A stretch of 64,000 nt of DNA from Chara braunii. Taxonomy: Eukaryota; Streptophyta; Charophyceae; Charales; Characeae. Positions 57,061-64,000 of this stretch are shown here, piece by piece. The notes under the pieces were generated by a model that saw nothing but the letters and a program-made list of their open reading frames with translations, did not search any database and was not told the origin of the DNA. The first letter of the stretch is position 1. Every line of letters begins with the position of its first letter. The position numbers and the translations under genes were made by a program. The stretch is from assembly GCA_003427395.1 (NCBI GenBank), contig BFEA01000065.1, positions 843,044-907,043 on the forward strand, read 5' to 3'.

Positions 57061-58792
57061 CTGCGCACGATAAACAACCAATTGAACACATCTTAATTTA
57101 GTTCATTCAATCAGACGAGGAAAACAATACATTGATTGAGTTATAACAAATGTGCAATTGTTTGGTCTAATTTAGTTTCTTATATCAACTAAGGAAAACA
57201 ATACACCGACTGAGTTCTAACAGATGTGCAATTGTAGGGTCTACAATCATTGTTAAACTATTGAACTGACTTAATTCAATCCATATATCAACCGAAGATA
57301 AAAACACATCAACAAAGCAGTAAGTCGGTTGTATAGTTAACCAATGATTATGGAACAAGCAATTACACATGGTAATAGGTCAACCGAATAGATCTAGTTA
57401 ACCGATGCTTGAGGACCACACAATTGCACATAGTAAGAGGGTCAACATAATAAATCTTAACAAAGTTCAACGGTGCATATATGGTAGTCAGTAATGCAGC
57501 CTGCTAGCATGGTGGGGCAAAAAAAAATATGGAAGAAAGAATTCATAATTAAAAAAAAGAAAAAACAGCAACCTAATACCTAATCCTTATTGGGTTTGTC
57601 TTTGCAGCAGGAAGGTTGAATTTTCAATCAATAATACATATTATAGCTCGGACCATTGCATTTGTCCATTTTATTTTATCTCCTCAATCTCACCATCCGT
57701 TTAATCATTCGCTTGTCATTGAATCCTATACTAAAAGACTCGCATCTTCGAGTTATCCATCTCGTCATACGCCTCATTATCTCTGTCTAACCCTGATTTT
57801 TTTCCTTACTGCTCTCTTCATCAAGAGATATCTTAAAAAGTTAATCGTCTCTCACAACCTTCACCTCATAAATCATTCAAAAATCCTCAATAGTATGGTT
57901 CACAAACTTTACATAGATCAAGATAACAACGTCGATCAGGCTGCCTGAATCATTATATGATAAATGCATGAGCTTAATTTAGTTTTACCCTCCTTACTTT
58001 TGTCGGTCAAGGTGAGTTTTTTCCCTGTTATTAATCAATCATAGTGGCTATATTAGGGGCTATAGATCTGACACACCCCTTAGGTGTAAAGGTCTAACCA
58101 AGTTAGGAAGGGTCTGTTAAATAATCAGTTGTGTATACTATCCATTTACTTGTGTTGTTATGTAGGCAATCTGTTGAGGCTGTTTTGTATCTTCAAACCT
58201 CCTTTCTTTGTACGTGGGTGTCACGACAATCATACATTTTTTCAATCAATCAACTACTATGTTAAGGGGCGTCGGACTGACTTTCCAGTATGTGTTTCTT
58301 TCCACCAATAGATGAAACCTTCAAGGGAATGTTAGATGCGTTGCTCTTATCAGCACCCCCAAAGTAGAACATCAGGGAGGTCTGTAGAACATCAGGGAGG
58401 TCTGTGAAACAGTTAGTATACTGTCACTTGTGTTTTGTGATGGTGTTATCTCCTGTATCAGGCTTCGTTCTTATGTATGTCACTAACCAGCAAACATATT
58501 GCAAGTAGAAAGTAGTATAAATTCTTAAGGACAACCTTCATGTTCCTCTCATGTGGCGGTTTCCACGGGGAACCCTCAACAGTACCTGAAACTGTTGCAT
58601 TGCCGGATGTGCCATCCACGGAGGATGGCCTGATACTCCAATCGAGGGATAACCCGTCAACGAAAAAGTGTCACTTAGTACAGCGTGAAGCCCTAGGGAG
58701 AAGACTGGATTGCTATTTAACGGACCAGTAGTGAAATTCCCAAGAATCGAGCCAGACAGTCCTCCAAAGAGGTTAGGCTGTTGACCTACGAA
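57061..58792. other. AT-rich gene-free region
   Basis: 57110-57430 has diverged repeats around GGAAAACAATACA and GATGTGCAATTGT at about 70-80 bp spacing. A duplicated GTAGAACATCAGGGAGGTCT lies at 58366-58400. Open frames at 57616-57948 and 58540-58731 have no motif or homologue that I recognise. Nothing else supportable. Confidence 0.5.
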
Positions 58793-59874
58793 TTATGTTG
58801 ATAGCCCTTGACTTGGTATGAATCCCCTGGCTGCCGAGGTCCTGACTCGAGCTTGGCCAATTCTCAAAGTTGTCGATGATGCTTCGCCTCCTCCTTCAGT
58901 GTTTTCGCCACCTTTATTTAGCACAGCTCCACCCACTCCACCTTGTACACCGGTCGGTCTTAATACACCCTGATATTGAGGGTGGTTTGTAGCCGACGAT
59001 TGTCCTTGCTGAGGTTGCTCTCCTTGTCCTTGCTGCCGGTTTCTTTGCACTCCGCATCAGTATGGAAGAAAGCCCTACACCTTCTGCATTTTGGGGTCTC
59101 CGAAGATGCGAGTCTAACTTCCAGCTCATCGCCTTTGCATGTATAAACCCAAATTTTATCCTTCATATTATTTATCGCAGACGGGTTTATGTCAAATTTC
59201 ATATTGATTAGTGTTGGCTTCTGGCGGTCCTGCTCTGTCGGATGCGTGCACAAAATTGACCCAATTGCTTAAGCTACTTGTGCTTCCAAGTAAAAGAAGG
59301 CATTTAGAGGCACTTGGACTGCGATAATCTAGAACACTGAGTCGTCTTTCTCCTGTCTTTGAACTCTTAGTTGAGCTTTTGTAAGCCATGACTTGAACTA
59401 AAAAACGTAGTTGTTCGATCATATTGTAAGTTTGTCTCTACCTTTGAGGATCAACTGCGTGACGATCGTTGAGCTTTTGGTCACATAAAATATTACATAG
59501 GGGCTCTCTATTTTAACCCCACCACAGGTAGATGTCTGCACATCAAAAGAACCCTCAAACACTTTCTCGTCTTCAAAAGCCCTTACAATATCCTCTTTGA
59601 CCTTGCGAGACAGGAATCTCGCCCCATCTCGGAAAATGACTGTACCAGTGTGTTCTTTGAGCCACCCAATCTTAACCTTATCAGTATTTCTATTAACCTT
59701 AAATCGAACCTTACGTCCCTCCCCACTCATCACACCAGGGTCAGTACTTGCAGGCATCACTCCATCTTCGTAACAACGCCTTGCCAGTTCTCGCACCCTC
59801 TTATTGTCCTCCTCTGTCTCGTTTGGGGCAGCCAGGGGGGACCTCGCCTCCCGGTCCATGTTAACCTCCTGCAC
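58793..59874 (-). pseudogene. LINE (L1-like) ORF1 remnant with zinc knuckle, minus strand
   Basis: Reading leftward from the ATG at 59874, 151 codons include VKIGWLKEHTGTVIFRDGAR and FLSRKVKEDIVRAFED, an RNA-binding-like N-terminal domain resembling the DUF4283-type region of plant L1 ORF1 proteins. After a gap in other frames (59419-59253), KIWVYTCKGDELEVRLASSE leads into the knuckle CRRCRAFFHTDAEC (59088-59047; Cx2Cx4Hx4C). A frame change then gives a Gln/Gly-rich tail (QGQGEQPQQGQSS). At least two frameshifts. No ORF2 follows before 58793, so the copy is truncated. ORF1 proteins coat LINE RNA. Confidence 0.6.
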
Positions 59875-60499
59875 ACTTCTCCACTAACCACGAATCGCTC
59901 TTCAACTGGTTGTTCAGGGTTGACCCAACAAAAGGTTCAATCCTTGGATTGTCGTCAAGAACCAAACAACTTAGAACCTGAGTTCGAGTGGCCAAACATT
60001 TCCTACCTTCTCATAACTTAATTGGATATCGACTTCGTTCGTACTGTCTTACCTTCTTATAATCTTTGTCTATCAATTATACCTTTTGTGACATGCTCAT
60101 CGCAGCTAGGACAACATCAACACAAATTTCACCTCTGCACTTCTTTCTACAACCTCATCGCATTGTGTTTCTTTTTATGCATTATCCACTCTAATGTGCA
60201 ATCTCTCTACAATTGTACGTTTTCATCCTCTTTCTATTCAAATCTTCTACCTCTCTAACCTTCTTTCCCTCATTATCTATTTCTTCGGCATAAATGTTTT
60301 CTTCATTCCATTTACGGTGTTTTTTTTGCTTCTCCACTTTCTTATGGCTATGCCCACTCACAAGCGGTTTGCGGCGTAAGCGGTGACGTCGTCTATCTGA
60401 CCCTTCCATTTTGAACGTCTCCTCTGATCTGAACCAAAAATTGAAAATTAGCATGGTCCTTGATAAATATTTAATTTCTAATTCAAATATATTTTTTCC
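59875..60499. other. Gene-free region upstream of the minus-strand LINE
   Basis: Probably 5' untranslated LINE sequence and flank. A basic 87-codon minus frame (60454-60191, RRRHRLRRKPL, KKVEKQKKHRK) is visible, but I cannot support it as a gene. Confidence 0.4.
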
Positions 60500-61440
60500 C
60501 CAAATTTTTATGTGGACGTGATGATGACTATATCAAAGTTCAAATATCTTGGTACAATGTTCACAATTTTTGTACTTATCCGTGAACATGACGACCATAT
60601 AAAAGTTCAAATTATTTGGTGAAATATTCACAATTTTTTTACTCATCCATGAATCTTTTCACAAATTCGGTTTGAAGTTAACGAAGGTTGTCGTAAGTGC
60701 ATTACATTTTAGTTAATAATACTCACATCGTTTTTAAAACAAGTCAAACTATTATCTACATCGCTCCGTCTCTACAAAATCATATTAACAAAGAGTCGAA
60801 ACTACTATTTTTTTAATCTCTTTACCGATATATATAAAAATAAGCAAACGATTGTATATGTAAACATCACGAAAAGAAAAAAAAACTCGTTATATATTTT
60901 TGCATTTTCAAAAAGGTAACAAACATGAAATAAAGAAAAATTTGGTTAACTCAAATTTGACTAACGTAAAGAAATAAAGAAATATGGTCAAACATGAAAT
61001 GAAATAAAGAAATATAACGCAAATTTGGTTAAACATGAAATGAAATAAAGAAATATAACGCAAATTTGGTTAACTCAAATTTGACTAACGTAACTTCGAC
61101 TATATCGAAATTCCAATTGTTTGGTGTGATATTCACAATTTTTGTACTCATCAAATCTCTTCACGAATTCGGTTTCCAGTTAACGACGGTTGTCGTGAAT
61201 ACATTAATTAAATTGTATTTAATAATATTCATCTCTTTTTTGAAACAAGTCAAACTATTCTCTACATCTCTTTGTATCTACAAAATCATATTAACAAAGA
61301 GCCGAAACTACTATTTACTCCTATCTCCTTACCGATATATATACAGATAAGCATAGGACTGTGTATATAAACATTACGAAGAAAAAAAAACTCGTTTCAC
61401 GTTTGCATTTTCAAAACGGTAACAAACATGAAAAAAAAAA
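60500..61440. repeat. AT-rich direct repeat, ~330-bp copies about 500 bp apart
   Basis: 60608-60935 and 61107-61432 align (shared ATATTCACAATTTTT, CAAGTCAAACTATT, ACAAAATCATATTAACAAAG, GGTAACAAACATGAAA). Between them lie short tandem units with TAAAGAAATATAACGCAAAT. A further partial copy starts near 60520. Confidence 0.85.
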
Positions 61441-61458
61441 AGAACTCAAATTGCCTTC

Positions 61459-61462
61459 TCAC

Positions 61463-61495
<33 letters not shown>

Positions 61496-61543
61496 TACCC
61501 ATAAACATATACACACACATACACACATACATACACACACACA
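61459..61543. repeat. (CA)n microsatellite
   Basis: Interrupted CA/CATA repeat. A run of A and an AT-rich tail lie on both sides. Confidence 0.95.
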
Positions 61544-61703
61544 ATGCGTGTGTTTTCCTACATACAACATTGTTAATCTATGATAAAGAAATGAGGTTTG
61601 AACAAACAAGGGATTATAGTAATAGCAAGTTGCAAGGGTCATGCAAAAAAAAAAAAGTTTGACATGTGAAACTACACAATTACCTACATGACAACACAAG
61701 TTA

Positions 61704-62742
61704 AGGATGCAGCAACGAATTTTCCCTCTTAACATATGTCGTCACTATCCACAACCGAGTGCAGAGATTCTTGGCCTACCTGTGAACGATTCTCTGCTAA
61801 CAATATCTTGGGTACTCACTCGGACTATCCCTTCACTAGCCTGCAGTACAACCTACGTCAACTCTGCGTCTGCCTTCGCTCCTTACGAAGAGTCGATAGT
61901 TGGAATGATACATCATCCATTAAGGGAGACTAACACACCGCCGCCAGTGAGAGATTAACTGGAGTAATCAACGGGTGGAGTACCGACGAGTTCTCATCAG
62001 ACAGATAGACCAACAGTGATGAAAGAAATCCACGCACGGAGGTAGGTGGCCTCAACGTCATCTCCGGCCATTCCAGATGGACGACGCTCATCATTTGGGA
62101 AACAAAGACGATTGGACGAGAATGTATCAACCTCATCATTATATAGGAATGAGGGATTGACATCTCCCGCCGGGGTCGGAGAATTCATTAACGTCAGTCT
62201 CAGGGACTCCAGGTACGAAAACAACGAGAAGACGTACGCCGACAGCCCTACAGAGAGGTCAAATCCAGAACCTTGAGGTAAAACTGTTTCCCTTATTCTG
62301 TACTGCAGTGCGAAACAATCTGTGGTGGATAACCTTTCTAAGTCTTGAGGGTACACCGACGCTAGTGAACATAGTTGCACTAAAAAAAAACATGCTATCA
62401 TCAATTTTCAACTTGGTACGCACTGCAATCAGGAATAAATTTCTGTTTCGGTGGGTTACGGGTGAACTGGTGATTCGTCTGATCACATACCATCCAGAGA
62501 CTCAAAGTAAAAAACTAAAATTTTTTGTCCCTATCTTTGACGTTATATTTGAATCACTTGAAGCGGAAGACTTGAAATTGCTCCCTCTGGCTTGGCTGTG
62601 TGAGAAGAAACGTAAGGAATTGTCGCGAGTCAGAATCCCACCACTTTGCTCAGCTGAAATTCTGAGAGAGGTTGAAGGAACATTACTGAATGCAAAGAAA
62701 CTGAACTCTCGGTTTTTCAGAAATTGTCTGTCTTCCGCATGA
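61704..62742 (+). pseudogene. Possible 5' region/ORF1 of the plus-strand LINE
   Basis: Two open segments precede the endonuclease: 62046-62276 (Ser/Arg-rich, SSFGKQRRLDENVSTSSLYR) and 62308-62742 (helical, FVPIFDVIFESLEAEDLKLL, CSAEILREVEGTLLNAKKLN). They are in different frames and I recognise no domain, including no zinc knuckle. Their position directly before an ORF2 start makes a degraded ORF1 possible; unrelated sequence is equally possible. Confidence 0.3.
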
Positions 62743-62797
62743 GAACCAGCTTCTCCCACCTCCGGTATCCAAACCACAGTAAGAGGGGCAGCGAGCA

Positions 62798-64000
62798 ATA
62801 TCTAAATTTAATTTAACAACGTGGAATCTAAGAGGATTGGGTGACAGGACTAAGAGACACAAACGAGATAGGTTGAAAGCATGGTTGCATGAGAAGAAAT
62901 GTCACATTGCATGCCTCCAGGAAACTAAGTTAAACAAAAAAAAGATCAATGCTTTGAGGCACTGGTGGGACGAAATGCAGATTTGGTGCCCTGCGATTGA
63001 CACGAGAGGAGGTACGATTATCCTAATTCACAGGGATGTGGACTTGGAAATTATTAACTTCTACGCAGACCTGTGGGGCAAGTGGTGTTGGATAAAATTC
63101 TTCAAAGATGGATTGCAATGAATAGTAGCCCCTATTTATGCCCCGGTGGATCACTCATAACGAATTTGTTTCCTTGATAAGTTGTTGTACATAATTCCTG
63201 ACTGCGACCGTTTCATCTTAGGAACAGATTGTAATACTTCATTAGATGCCACCTCGTCCAAGCCGGATGGACTCCGTGATAAGGAAGTATTGCTAACAGT
63301 TATCAACGAGTTCAATTTAATTGACCCCTACAGGCTGTCCCACCTGGATTTACCGAGACTCACGTGGTTCTCCAACAGCAGCGACAATACTGGTACCGTT
63401 CAAGTTGCTTGGAGACTGGATTATTTTTAATCTCCTCCGGGTTATGGGACTAAGTGAACGAGGTGGCGGAGTCACTACAATCTCTATTTGATCATAATCC
63501 GGTAAGTATGTCCATTATTTATGCTACCCTGACCAAAGAAAAACGTCTCTTTCGATTTAATACTCAGAATCTTGAGGACCCAGGATTAGTAGAATGGATG
63601 AAACAGTTTTGGAAGGATTGAGAATCATCTAAGGATAAATTCCCTATCCGTGAACAATTATGGAACACTGACTCCAAAATGTTATCGAACCTCCTTAACG
63701 TGTTCTCCGGGATAATGACAACCAAAAGATCAAAGAAGGAGACAATAATCAAAAGGGAAATCTGCTACGCAGAATAGAGAATGGTTGAGCATCCGGTATC
63801 GAATTTGATATGGGGTAAGGAAAAAGCAAAACTGATGCTGGAGTGAAAATAAATGCAAGAGAGAGATTCTGACGTCTAGTTTGAGCGTTTGATGATTAAG
63901 GGAATTGCAGTATACGACTGTATGACTAATGAATCCTTTTATAAACTACTACCACGCCGCTCCTCAGTTCCGATAGAGAGAAGGTTAACAATAGTCGTAT
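62798..64000 (+). pseudogene. LINE (L1-like) ORF2: endonuclease and start of linker, runs off window
   Basis: An apurinic-endonuclease-like fold: LTTWNLRGLGDRTKRHKRDR (Asn near 62825), CHIACLQETKL (catalytic Glu), GGTIILIHRDVD, FILGTDCNTSLDATS (the GDxN motif, here GTDCN, near 63215) and LTWFSNSSDN...WRLDYF (SDH-type end). Stops or shifts occur at 63119, near 63160 and 63428. After 63500 another frame reads RLFRFNTQNLEDPGLVEWMK, QFWKD and a TGA where Trp is expected, typical of the stretch between endonuclease and reverse transcriptase in plant L1 elements. The reverse transcriptase itself would lie beyond the window. The endonuclease nicks target DNA to prime reverse transcription. Confidence 0.7.

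Noticed and set aside
57616-57948. 110-codon hydrophobic frame as a membrane protein gene
   Set aside because: AT-rich sequence favours hydrophobic frames. No homologue or context support.

Overview
This window looks like nuclear DNA of a green-plant-lineage eukaryote made almost entirely of mobile elements and simple repeats. I recognise no host housekeeping gene, rRNA or tRNA. The evidence for the lineage is a retrotransposon primer-binding site that matches the complement of the plant tRNA-Asp(GUC) 3' end without mismatch, a second family primed by initiator tRNA-Met, dense GA/CT, GT/CA and homopolymer tracts, and plant-type Ty3/gypsy and L1-like elements. A charophyte alga such as Chara is my best guess, but that rests on general impression and is not proven by the sequence. 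Almost every coding region is broken by stops and frameshifts. Nearly all the stops can be explained by single C-to-T or G-to-A transitions, as expected for old methylated transposons.

Layout. Positions 1-28399 hold remnants of one Ty3/gypsy-like family with very large LTRs (about 4.2-4.3 kb). There is an LTR end with a tRNA-Asp primer site and a gutted interior (1-4734), an inverted LTR terminus (from 4735), a tandem-repeat-rich stretch without genes (to 10372), a complete 5' LTR (10373-14712), primer site, long leader, gag, protease and the first part of reverse transcriptase (to 21152), a truncated 3' LTR (21269-24061) and a further diverged LTR (24226-28399). Two single-N joins inside the second LTR are flanked by 64-65 bp duplications and look like assembly artefacts.

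Positions 28400-43880 are the most unusual part. A 5.7 kb broken gene encodes what looks like a ParB-like domain followed by a beta-class (N4-cytosine/N6-adenine) DNA methyltransferase-like domain. It is followed by a C48 (Ulp1-type) protease, a CACTA-related, Plavaka-like transposase, a second C48 protease and two unrecognised genes, all on the plus strand and mostly separated by microsatellites. I infer a large composite DNA transposon or a nest of related ones, but I found no terminal inverted repeats.

Positions 45631-57060 are a degenerate satellite-like array rich in CAATCAGTC. A Ty3/gypsy element (46267-53996, LTRs about 1.03 kb, tRNA-iMet primer site, gag to chromodomain-like end) is inserted in it with a 4-bp target duplication. 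From 57061 to the end lie AT-rich repeats, a minus-strand LINE ORF1 remnant (58793-59874) and a plus-strand LINE ORF2 endonuclease region (62798-64000) that runs off the window.
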